A program made the translations under genes and the position numbers. The notes under the pieces are model-generated. The model worked only from the letters and a program-made list of their open reading frames with translations. It had not been told where the DNA came from and did not search any database. 64,000 nt of DNA from Branchiostoma lanceolatum (taxonomy: Eukaryota; Chordata; Leptocardii; Amphioxiformes; Branchiostomatidae), in the NCBI RefSeq assembly GCF_035083965.1, contig NC_089739.1:12140001-12204000 (forward strand), written 5' to 3'. This document shows positions 1 through 10,800 of the stretch, piece by piece (position 1 is the first letter of the stretch; the number at the start of each line of letters is the position of its first letter).

Positions 1-1170
1 ACAGTAGCTTCCAACAAGGTCAACCCAAAAGCATTTTGTTTAAGAATCGTAGCTTTTGTTTCAGCCATTGGCTGGTTATTCCATAGCCGAAAGCTTCATC
101 GAAAGCACTTCCGCAGGAAAAGTGGCACGGCTAAGTTGACCGTTGTCTGTGAGGATCTTAACTCTAGTTAAGTGTCTATCGAACAGATAGCCTCCTCGTC
201 TATACCAACTTCTCTGTTAGCTCGAAGGTACACTGGTACCATCTATTTTTTTAACTTCTTTAAATTGCTTAACTGGCAAATCATATGTTCCTTTTTTTAA
301 CATATGTCTAAAGACGTGGATCGTAACAAGGTGGAGTAAAGAGAAAATCTGTAAACGTGACTAGAAGTTTCACGTGATACTGCCATGATGGAATTTTTCT
401 TTACTATTTTGATTTCTTCCATGGGTATCTCAGAGTAAAAAGTCACCATCATCTTCCATTGTTGTGTGTTTGAGTTCATGTGTGATTTATCTGGGGTGCA
501 TTACCATGAAACACCCGTACAGTACTTCTCTTAGGGCTGTACTAACTGATAAGCTTTTTGTGGTAGGCTTGTTTACTAGTAAATCCTTTGGCAAGTCATT
601 AATCCTGTTTTGGAGCTTTCTATACTTATTTAAAAGTCATGAAGTCAAAGTGAAACAATAATGCTTAGGTCTTGGCATGACAGTATGTATGTCCAACCCT
701 GACATGACAAAAAAAGAACGAAAATTTAAAACTTTCAATGTGAAAGGTAGCGAGCATTAAGTAGCCTTTTAAAGTTGTGAAGTTAGCTATAAAATTGCTT
801 GGCTGTCTTAGCTGACCACCTTACCCCATTTAAAAGAGGGTGTTCATGTCATAAAACCCTAACTTCCTGTTATTTTGTAACCTTTAAACATTCTCTTTTG
901 CTAGGCCTCTCTACTGCACTCGAATTGAATCCGCGCCAATGTCAGTTTGGAAGTCCACATAAGCAGAATACTGTATTCTGATTCTGAACCTTTATCGTAA
1001 ATGACTAAAAAGAATGAAACAGCCTAACTTATTATCTGGCTTTTTGAGGGATTGAAAATTAAAGCATTGGCATTGTTTGATGTTTCTGACCAAGATGCAT
1101 GAACTTTTGTAGCCACCCTGATTTGCATTAATTGACAGTCAATTGTCCTATATGCTAAAAAACCCATGAT
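1..1170 (+). other. 3' UTR/flank of an off-window eEF1A copy
   Basis: Base 1 matches base 12821, which lies 60 bases after the stop codon of copy A. Similarity continues to about 1170, and the same block follows copies B and C (from 23338 and 31696). A further eEF1A copy of the array therefore ends roughly 60 bases left of this window. The block contains the short hairpin CACTTCCGCAGGAAAAGTG at 106-124. No reading frame in it looks coding, and I see no clear AATAAA signal. Confidence 0.85.
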
Positions 1171-1180
1171 ATCCTTATTA

Positions 1181-2545
1181 TCTTTGCCGAGTACTTGTAA
1201 TCGGAGAAGATTATGTTTTCGGTTGAAAAATCTGTTGGGTGGGTCTAAATGTATGTCAGGAGCATAACTCAAGAAAGCTTCAATGAATCTTTATGATTTT
1301 TGGTAGGTGTGTAGTGGTTGTGCAAAGGAAAGTCAAGTTCGAAAATGGTTCACCTTGTGTTGTCAACAGTACTGCAGCAGACTTTACATTTTTTTGTGTT
1401 TGTATGTAGGCAAAAAAAGTGACGGAAACATTGATGGATCTTCATGATTTTTTGCAGGTGTGTAGATGTTGTGGAAACGGGGGTCAACTTCAAAAATGGT
1501 TCCCCTGGTATTCTCCGTTGGTACTGCAGCAGGCTTTGTGTGGATGTGTGTTTGTATGTCGCCAGCATAACTCAAGAAGGAACAGTTGATGGATCCGTAT
1601 GATATTTAGTGGATGGGTAGGGTTTACAGAGAGGAAGGTCAAGTTCGATAATGGGCCTTCTAGCGGGTACCTAAGGTACTGCAGCGGAGCTTCAAAATTT
1701 AGGGGCATATTTTCTGAAAGTGCTATGGTCATGATTTTTGTGTGGTAGATAGTTCATGCCACAGAAAGTAAGTTCTGTAAATTTTGGCTCCCTAGCGGCT
1801 TGTTAAGAACTGCAGTGGGTGTTTTTGTTTTGACATTCGGACATGAATAACTTGAGAAGGGGTCGACAGATCGTCGTGATGTTTGGTATGTAGAGAGCTC
1901 AGATGGTGGTTTACATTATTAACGACTAATTAAGCAAATCAGGAGCTAATTTGCATAATTAGTAAGGAAAGTTTGTTAACCTACTGCATTTCAATGGGAC
2001 AGTGTCAGGTCATGTTAACAGATGGCCTTGCATAAACGTACATGTAGGTCAAATAAATAAACTATTCTCCAAGCAGAGGTGTGGGTCCTGCTGGTTTAAC
2101 GCGTTCAGTTTAGGCATTTTTGTTCAACACGGTTGGCGACATAACGAAATAGGGACAAAATAGAAAGCCTGACAAAAACACCTAAAACATGTCAACAACC
2201 AGCCACATTTATTCTATTCATATATATTGACTGTACTATTTCATCATCACTTTCAACTTACAACACTGCAATATCGAACCTTTGTGGCCCATATTATCAA
2301 CATAATCATATTGTTTCATGACCAGTTAAAACATATATCAGCACACTCTACACATATACTAGTCCTGTACCAGCAAATGATTTTTAACCATATCTAGACT
2401 GGACTCATTCGCCCCATCATAACTTCCAAATCAATGGTATGGTGCATGATCAAATTTGCAGGGGGTGATAAGCACGTAAATATCAATCACTCTCCATGAT
2501 AAGCCTTGATTATTTGGCGAAGATAATGTGTTTGTGGAACTCTAG
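1181..2545 (+). mobile_element. Helitron-like non-autonomous element
   Basis: This 1.37-kb block begins with TCTTTGCCGAG after an A and ends with GGAACTCTAG before a T, the TC...CTRR, A/T-target pattern of Helitrons. The matching place in the next array unit (about 14014) lacks it. The same sequence lies in opposite orientation at 14348-15727, at a different site. A third, diverged relative is at 35599-36753. No Rep/helicase coding is visible, so it is non-autonomous. A degraded CTCCAAGCAGAG-type foldback fragment (about 2067-2190) sits inside it. Confidence 0.65.
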
Positions 2546-2856
2546 TTTTCAATTGAAAAATTAATGTATTTCGGGTCCAGAGAAATAAGTTGATTTTCTA
2601 AGAGCCTCACTCAACTTCCAGAAGTGCTCAACAAATTCGTGCCCTAGCTTAGCAAGAATACACTGCGGGTTGACTATTCTGTCACTGTATTATGGTTCAA
2701 AGCCAAAATTGGACTCAATAGCCACATGCGACCCAACCCAATGATGGATGACTACAGCGGTTCTCGTCAGATTGACGGACGAACCAACATGGTTTTTGGC
2801 ACTTAATGCATCTAATGCTTTCCACTGAGTTCATGTTGCAGAAGGACACGACTTAA

Positions 2857-3406
2857 AGGCAACCTAAGCAAATTATATTAGGGCGCTGAAAGTCATATAT
2901 TCAAAATCAATTTTTTTCTGATTTCTGTACATAGTAAGTTTAGATAACACTATACCATCACATATCGACCATCATGGAGCAAAAATGTGATGTCGTTGTG
3001 TGGTGGTAACTCATTGAAAATCTGAGCACTTTGAGGCCAGCCATCATTTCAAATCTTCCGAACATGCACGATTCTGACCGATAAATCCCGAACGCATCCG
3101 AAGAAATGATCACGTGGTCATGGCTCAATGTGCTTGGGCATTGTGACGTCACGCGGCCGGAAGTTACCGAAAATTGTCGACAGGAAACCGTTACGGCTGG
3201 ATTCTGGGCTGATTTTTGGGGGGACCCAATAAATAAAATACTCCTTTTGTGGCTTGCTTCTGTGCAATTTTTAAACGCCCAAAGTCTGAAATATTGATGC
3301 AGATGTGCTAGAATGGGGAAGCAAATATCAGTTTCAACCTCACAAAACAGAATTGTTTTCCCCAGAATATTTCAAGTTTTACCCCCTGAAATCGCTTAGG
3401 GCATCT
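2857..3406. mobile_element. TTAA-flanked MITE (550 bp)
   Basis: It is flanked by TTAA at 2853-2856 and 3407-3410. The terminal inverted repeats are AGGCAACCTAAGC and, read on the other strand, AGATGCCCTAAGC. The paralogous site after copy B (about 24840) reads straight through ACTTTATAAACAA without it. TTAA targets are typical of piggyBac-type transposition; no transposase is present. Confidence 0.65.
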
Positions 3407-3447
3407 TTAATAAACAAATACAACTGTAGATTCCTTGATGAAGGTTA

Positions 3448-4165
3448 GAGTCAATTCCATGTCACCGAGAGGGTTTTCAGGTAATATTGCTAGTGAGTTC
3501 AAACAATTTTAGATAAAAGACTATTCCAGTCAAAATAGTTCTAAATTGTTCAAACAATCAAGAATGAAAGTTTGAACATGTTTGAACTTATTTATATATG
3601 TTGGAACTATTTGGAAAGTAATTTCACAAATATCTCTTTATTTGGAACAATTTTCAAACATCTATGTGATTGTTTCACTGTTCGAACATGTTGGAACAAT
3701 TTGCATCACTTTTCAAATGGTAGATTTGGGTAATTGCCCCCATAAATGTAGGTGCTAATCGCACTCTGTTGTCTGCCTCTGTATATTTTTAGATTTCACG
3801 TCTGGACTTCTGTCCTGAGGTGTCTATGCATGGCACCCAGGCCTAATCCCCTATACTTTGAAGGGATGTGTGAATTGCCCTGTTCCCATCCCACTGACCC
3901 AGTTATACCATGTTGTTATAATGTTGGAACATGTAGGAACAAATGATAAACCTATTTTCCAACAGTTTCGAAAATAATACAAATAACATGTGCAATGTTA
4001 GAAATTTGTCTAACATTTTGGAACACAGCAGAAACTATTTAGAACATCAAATGAATGTTGGAAATTGTTCTAAACAGTACTTATCTCCCATAGATTGTTA
4101 CAAAGTTTTTGCAAATGTTAGAACAAAAGGCGACAAACACCCTCTCGGTAATGTGGAATTGACTC
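3448..4165. mobile_element. TA-flanked MITE (718 bp)
   Basis: The inverted ends are GAGTCAATTCCA...TGGAATTGACTC, with subterminal CGAGAGGGT...ACCCTCTCGG. A TA lies on each side (3446-3447 and 4166-4167). The unit after copy B has the empty site GAAGGTTAAGACATCC near 24876, so both insertion and TA duplication can be read directly. The interior is AT-rich with repeated TTGGAACA/TTCAAACA words. A TA duplication fits Tc1/mariner-type insertion. Confidence 0.75.
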
Positions 4166-4229
4166 TAAGACATCCAGGTAGTAAGATACGACAAAAATAG
4201 TTACTCAAGCAACTGGATAAAATTTTTGA

Positions 4230-7100
4230 AACAGATGAGATGCAAGTTTCGTCAGGTCTCGCGAGACATTATTTAGACGAGACTACCGGGCTTCGGAACG
4301 GAGCGTTCATTGTTGATATAACGTTAACACATGATCTAAAGCTACTCTCCAAGCAGAGCTAGGGTTTCGGCTGGTTTTTAACGTGTTTTTAGGGGTTTTT
4401 TGTCATGCCTTCTACTTTGTCATCGTTTTTGTTGTGTCGCAAACCCAAGCACAACAAAAACGATGACAAAGTAGAAGGCATGATAAAAACGCCTAAAAAC
4501 ACGTTAAAAACCAGCCGAAACCCTAGCTCTGCTTGGAGAGTAATCTAAAGCTACCACAGGCAAATGTCAAACCATCAACTCTGGCGGGAAATCTAGGTCA
4601 GCCGCCATATTAGCCGACGCTTCATTGGCTAGCAATGATGTCATTGCCTTGTGCAGCAGCGACATCAGCGGCCAGGAATGGTACTGCTGGTAACGCTGTT
4701 CCCCGAAAATTGAACTTCGCAAAACACCGTCCTTTTTCCATGAAGAACAAGAATCCGAATTCTACGAATTTCCTTTCATCACGTTTCCCCCATTTTTCTT
4801 GCCTTTTCGGTGCTCAAAATGACAAATTCTATCCATTGGTTTTAAAGAGCCGTGCAATTGTCTTAAGAATGAATGTTGATGCTTAACCCCTTTGTAGCAA
4901 AAATTATTTCTGTCCTCGCCAGCCGGCAAAAGTTAGAAACTTCAAACTTATCAGAAAAAAGGTGTTTAGTGAAGCCCTGGATCGTTGAAACCGCGAAGCG
5001 CTGGTGCAAAATAGCCCCGGAAAAAGGCGCCAAAAACGCAGGCTGTATTGCGCAACTCTACGTCACCGGTTCGACCTCGTGGACCAAGCAAGTTGCGATT
5101 TTAAGAAACTCACCTGGTCTTTTGTCCCAAAAGTAATCCACAAACTAACTACAAAAAAACAAGAACAGAAACAGATAGAGCCACCATATATATTCCGTGA
5201 GTTGGGCAAATTTCATAACTTCAATTCAGACCTCGCCCAACAATGCGTCCAAAATGGTGGCGCTAAAAATTCTTCACGGGAACCTTTTTCCACATTTTCA
5301 AGCCCAATTTTTGGTCAACATTTTCACCCGAAACATGATGTTAACCTCTGTACGTACCACCGTGAGAAATGTCTGAGAAAAAATTGCGACTTACGTTGTC
5401 TTTTGGTCGTGAAAGACGGTAAGCCGTGTGGACATTTGCCTAATGTAGTCTGAACGGAATCAGATCTCGGTTGAAAAGGAGGACCTCACCCTTTCGTCTT
5501 GCCTTTCCATGGCTGTTAAACTCGTTTTTCCACCAATTGTCTGCTAACCCCACCCCCTTTCTGTCATTCATACCTCCTTAGGCCACAACAAGTAATTTTT
5601 ATGGATGACATCAGCGCGCCCATTAATTTTCGTCTGATTTCGAAATGAAAAACAACAAATTTCATTGCCCTCCGACGGTTGTCAACATGCCAAAAATTGG
5701 CAAATATGTCGTAAACGTTGACAGTCTTACCTTTCAAATGCAAGGTGCATATGAATACCCAGTGTGGTTCCTGCCCATGATGGTATAATAACAAGCTGTT
5801 TTCTGCATTTGTTCTAGCAAGGACATTATATAAATAATAGGGGGGGGGGGGTTCCAGTTAATTGAGCTGTATACACAAGGTGTTTCATCGCATATTAATA
5901 CCCAGTGTAGTTGCTTCAGATGACGGTACAACAAGCTCCTTTCTGCATTCGTTGTAGGTAGTCTATTGAGATGTATACACATCTACAAGGACATGTTTAC
6001 TGTTGAATCAAGGAGTTTTTGTATTATATCTGAATACAGGGCAAAAAGACCTGTTGGTCATGATATCGTATTTCGTCGCCTCAATTCCTGTTTAACAAGA
6101 CTTCTGATCTCAAAATTTGAAAATATAGGAATCTTGCTTTTTTCTGGCCCGGCTTTTTTTTCGCCCTATCTTATTAATTTTGGAGCCTGCGGAGGATGTC
6201 ATCCATAGAATTTACTTGCTGTGGCCTTACATGCAGGTATAATTTTTGAATGACAGAAAGGGGGTGTGGTTAGCAGACAGTTGGTGGAAAAACGAGTTTA
6301 ACAGCTAATGAAGAAGCAGGGCAAGACGAAAGGGTGTCGTCCTCCTTTTCAACCGAGATCTGATTCCGTTCAGACGACACTAGACATAGTCCACACGGCT
6401 TGCCGTCTTTCACGACAAAAAAAAAGTAAGTTGCAATTTTTTCCTCATAACTTTCTTAGCAGACGTCCACGGTGCTACCGAGGTTAACATTGGCTATTCT
6501 GGTTGAAAAATTTGACCGCAAATCGTGCTTCAAAATGTGGAAAAAGGTTCCGGTTAGGAATTTTTAGCGCCGCCATTTTGAAAGCATTCTTTAGCGAGGT
6601 CTGAATGAAATTGGCCAAAATTTCGTAATACATCACAATGATGGTTTTCATCTGTTTCTATAACTTGTGGTACGTTTCCACTTTTACTTATACTATGTGG
6701 AAAAAAAACGTCATTTCCCCCTCATGAATCTTTAACGTTTACCGACTGCCTAAGTCTGAAAGAGAGAAGGAAAATTGCACAATTTTTGACAAAGGAATTT
6801 GACCTCAATTAGCATTTATGCTGAAGAGAATCATACTTTTCCTGGCTTTTAAACACCAACAGACAGAATCTGTATAATTCTGAACCCCGAAAAGGCAAGA
6901 AAATTAGGAAAGACGTGGTGAGACCAGATTTTCTATTATTTTTTCTCAACCAAAAAGGCCGGCGTTGGCCGCCATTTTGTTTTTTCGGGACGCCACGTGC
7001 TCGTGCTCGCCTCTTCGACCACTGGCGGTTAGGCCACCGAATTACAGGTTTGCGTAGCAAAACCTTTGTTGGATTCGTTGCCTTTTGGGGTGGCCGCCAT
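4230..7100. repeat. Large diverged inverted repeat upstream of copy A
   Basis: The left arm (about 4230-5610) and right arm (about 6180-7050) are reverse complements with many substitutions. For example, the region around 4790-4890 pairs with 6810-6910, and 5400-5520 pairs with 6290-6420. The spacer (about 5700-6170) holds a G-run and AT-rich sequence. The same structure precedes copies B and C. Open frames inside are short and show no recognisable domain. It may be a large foldback transposon or a rearranged pair of repeats. Confidence 0.6.
4343..4542. mobile_element. Foldback MITE with 9-bp target duplication
   Basis: A near-perfect hairpin of 200 bp, with arms of about 90 bp and tips TACTCTCCAAGCAGAG / CTCTGCTTGGAGAGTA. 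It is flanked by the 9-bp direct repeat ATCTAAAGC (4334-4342 and 4543-4551). The paralogous locus near 15852 carries a single uninterrupted copy of this target. A 9-bp duplication with long inverted repeats suggests a Mutator-like element. Confidence 0.8.
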
Positions 7101-7801
7101 CTTGAATTTGTGACGTCGCAGGGTAGCCATACCATTTTATTGGGAGGGGTGTTTTTGGGGTCGCTAGGCGTTCTCTATATTTTTTAACAAAGCGGCACAC
7201 AACTATCACACAATCAACTCAAATTAAAAAAAATTCAATACTAATACTAATTTAAGTTTTTGTTGCAATCTCTGTTTCTTTGTAAACGCACAACTTACTT
7301 TAACAGTAACGTTTCTTGGTATATAATACCTCGTTGATAAGAGGATATGTGGTACTTTAGTAAAGTATAATTTCCGGGGAATAGCGTTACCTGCAGTACC
7401 ATTACTGGACGCCGATGTCGCTACTACAAAAGTCTATTGGCAGTATTGCATCATTGCTAGTCAATCAGACGTAGTGTAATTTGGTCTATGACCTACATTT
7501 CCCGCCAAAGCTACAAAAAATACAAGAAACAGATATTAATATCGTAGAATGCCCAAGTCAATTCCAAAGACAGAAGATGCGAAACAACAAAAATGAAGAA
7601 TCTATCATTCGGTAGCATTTGCTCAACCCTTCTGACCACGTAGATTTCATAATGAAGGCAACATTTTCTTTTGCTAAACTTTTATTTTTTCACACGCTTG
7701 CATCAGTTTTGGGGTTACCAGAAGATCCATATGGAATAATATATTGAATATGATTTTCCTTACCTGTTTAACATCAGGAGTGGAATCTAGTCACCAACAA
7801 C

Positions 7802-10800
7802 ATGCCGAAGGAAAAGATTCATATTAACATCGTGGTCATCGGCCATGTCGACTCCGGCAAGTCCACCTCCACCGGTCACTTGATCTACAAGTGTGGCGGT
7901 ATCGACAAGCGTACCATTGAGAAGTTCGAGAAGGAAGCCCAAGAGGTAAGGTCGTTGTGTTTATTTGGGATTGGACATTAGAAAGTTCATTCTGCTAAGC
8001 AGCCTTGGTCTATGTCATGGGTAGTAACATACATGTACATGTTAAGTAACAATGTCTCCTTGCGTAATTGTTAGACAACTTCGACTTGTTGAGGTTTTTG
8101 GAGCTCCATACCGCTGGTACTTTTGATAGGCAATCAACATACTTTTCATAGAGACCATGTTTTTTGTCAGAAAACTTCGAACTGTTGACTTAATTTGAGG
8201 TTTTCGGAGACCCATACCACCTGCGCTTATAGACAATCAACTTGATTGAATACAGACCACGTCTTTTTGTCAGACAAGTTCAAACTGTTGACTTTGAGTT
8301 TTTTGGGCCGAGTTGACTACTATAGGGAGATGGGCCGAGTTGACTAGGGAGATGGGCCGAGTTGACTAGGGAAATGGGCCGAGTTGACTGGGCCGAGTTG
8401 GTAATGGGCCGAGTCTTCCGACATTCAATCACATGTACCTTAACAGCCTATCAGAGAATTGTCTTTACCTAGCCAGAGAAAGCATTTCAGCAACTCTCTA
8501 GTTGGCCGACAGCTGGTTAGAGGCCACATCAACAAAAGTGGAAACCTCAGTCCAGTTTAGCACGCACTCACTCCGTCGAGCTCGCTCGAAGTCATCTCGT
8601 GACCAGTTGTCGCCATAAAATCGCTGTCAGCTTCAAGTTGTTTAATATATGTCATATGTAAGTCCTGTAAAATGCTACCGTATTCCAAGACAGAAATATT
8701 CAATATGATGTTGTCATGCCCTATTCATATATCCACCTATGTAGGCCAATTTATATACAACTCTATGCAAAAACGAGACATTATTTTACATTCCTGACAC
8801 AAAATACTATCATCGTCACCATTACATCGTATACTGTTTTAGCCATTAAATGCACATTATTAGATCGATTGTTAGTCATGCTGTAGATGAGTTCTCTGAA
8901 AATGTTAGATATCAATGATAGTCGATTGTTATGTATGTTTACGAATTCTTGCCATACTTTTTACCATGTACAATTGTCGTGCAATAAAATTCTTAGAAAT
9001 TATGTGCCCCCCCCCCCCCCGGGTTCTGTTACCATGATTCGGGTTCCGCAATAGAAGTTTGTGCACTGCCTCTTCCTTTTTTCTCCAGCAGTGCTAGTGA
9101 CCGGCTACAAAACGTAGTCTCCTTTGCCGTATCGTTTCAGCGATCGGCGGTATATTCTTATATACAATGTAGCTCGCGATTTGAAATTCTTTGTCTCCAA
9201 GAGATGTTTAGGACACATCTCAGCATTCTGGTGTACGAGCCATTAAGCTTTTTCTCCAAGGTTTTTGTGAGTGTCCAACATTCTGAACCATATAAGAGAA
9301 ATGATTCTACTACTGCTCTAAAATAGCTGATTTTTGTAGCCGGACTTATGTCAGTTTTCCACACTATTGCCATCTTGCTCGCGCTCATGGCTCTCCAAGC
9401 AAGAGTGATTCTAACCTCCACATCTTTGCTAGAACGTTTTACGCATGATCCCAGGTATTTGAAGTCCGACACGCAATTAAGCACCTGCATGGCCTTTCCT
9501 TAATATCAAGGTTCCTGCAGGTTGGTTGAAAAGCATGTACTCTGTTTTTGAGTCATTTGCATGTAGCCCAACCAGTTTGGAAGCATTTTCAAGTTTTCCC
9601 AACAATAGCTGTGCTTCTGCGATTATATTTGAAGTAAGGGCAATATCATCGGCGAAGTCCGTATCAGTTAGTAACTCAGCTGGATATATTTTGCTCTTTC
9701 TTGGCTTAAGTACAAATCCAGTAAGTTTGGGTTCCTCTGTGGCTTGTCACATTGCATAGTCCAGAGCCACTATGAAAAGGGAGGAAGCTAAAGTATCTCC
9801 TTGTAGACTACCTGCAGTTATTCAAAAAATTCTGTTACTCCGTCTGGTGAAAGCACCTTGGCTTATGTACCTTCATACAGAATATTTATTGCCTCAACGA
9901 ATTTGTATGCCATACCCTCTCAAGATTTCCATCAACTTCATGCGATGAATGGAATCAAAAGCTTTGCTGAAGTCTATAAATGTACTAACCCATTTAAGAT
10001 TCTGGTCCCTGATTCCTTCAATGAGCCTTCGCAAAGCTGATTATAATATTTGTGATAAAGTGGGTCTTCCGGGCCGAAACCCATTTTGATTGTTTCTAAG
10101 CAGTGGTTCTACGTCATGTGGTCTAATTCTCAGCAAAAGCATTCTGTTAATTTTTGCTGCTGTAGCTGACAAACTGATACCTCTATAGTTAGTTGTATAG
10201 CCAAGGTCTCCTTTTTTTTTGGTAGTGGAAGTATTCCACTGGTTACCCAGATGTCAGCTCTGTCATGGTGAAATGTTCTGTTACAGATTTTAAGGAGAGG
10301 GTCAATCAAGGCATCTGTATTCTAGACTTCTATCGGTATATTGTCCAGACCAGGGGTTTTACCGTTACTAAATGTCTTAATAGTAATAATAATACATTCC
10401 AGAAGTTCCTCCCTGGTGAAGTCATTTGTATTAATAGGTAATGTATAACTGATGACTGGTACAACGGTCCACAATATTCGACCAAGAAGTTTTGAGAAGT
10501 GGTCTTGCCATAACTGCACTCTTTGTTGAATTTTGGCCTTTACCATCCCTTGTTTTGATGTTGGTTAGAGGCCACACCAACATAAGTGGAAACCTCAGTC
10601 CAGTTTAGCAGTGCCTCTCATAGGCATTTACAAATTATGATGAAGGGATGATGATGATGACTTAAGAGACAGTGTTTCCTTGGTGGAAAAAGAACGAATG
10701 CCTCTTTTATCTTCACAGATGGGCAAGGGCTCCTTCAAGTACGCCTGGGTGCTGGACAAGCTGAAGGCCGAGCGTGAACGTGGTATCACCATCGATATCG

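Noticed and set aside
5004..5453. 149-residue + strand frame
   Set aside because: Lies in the left arm of the large inverted repeat, is broken in the homologous arms at 16400 and 25440, and has no recognisable domain.
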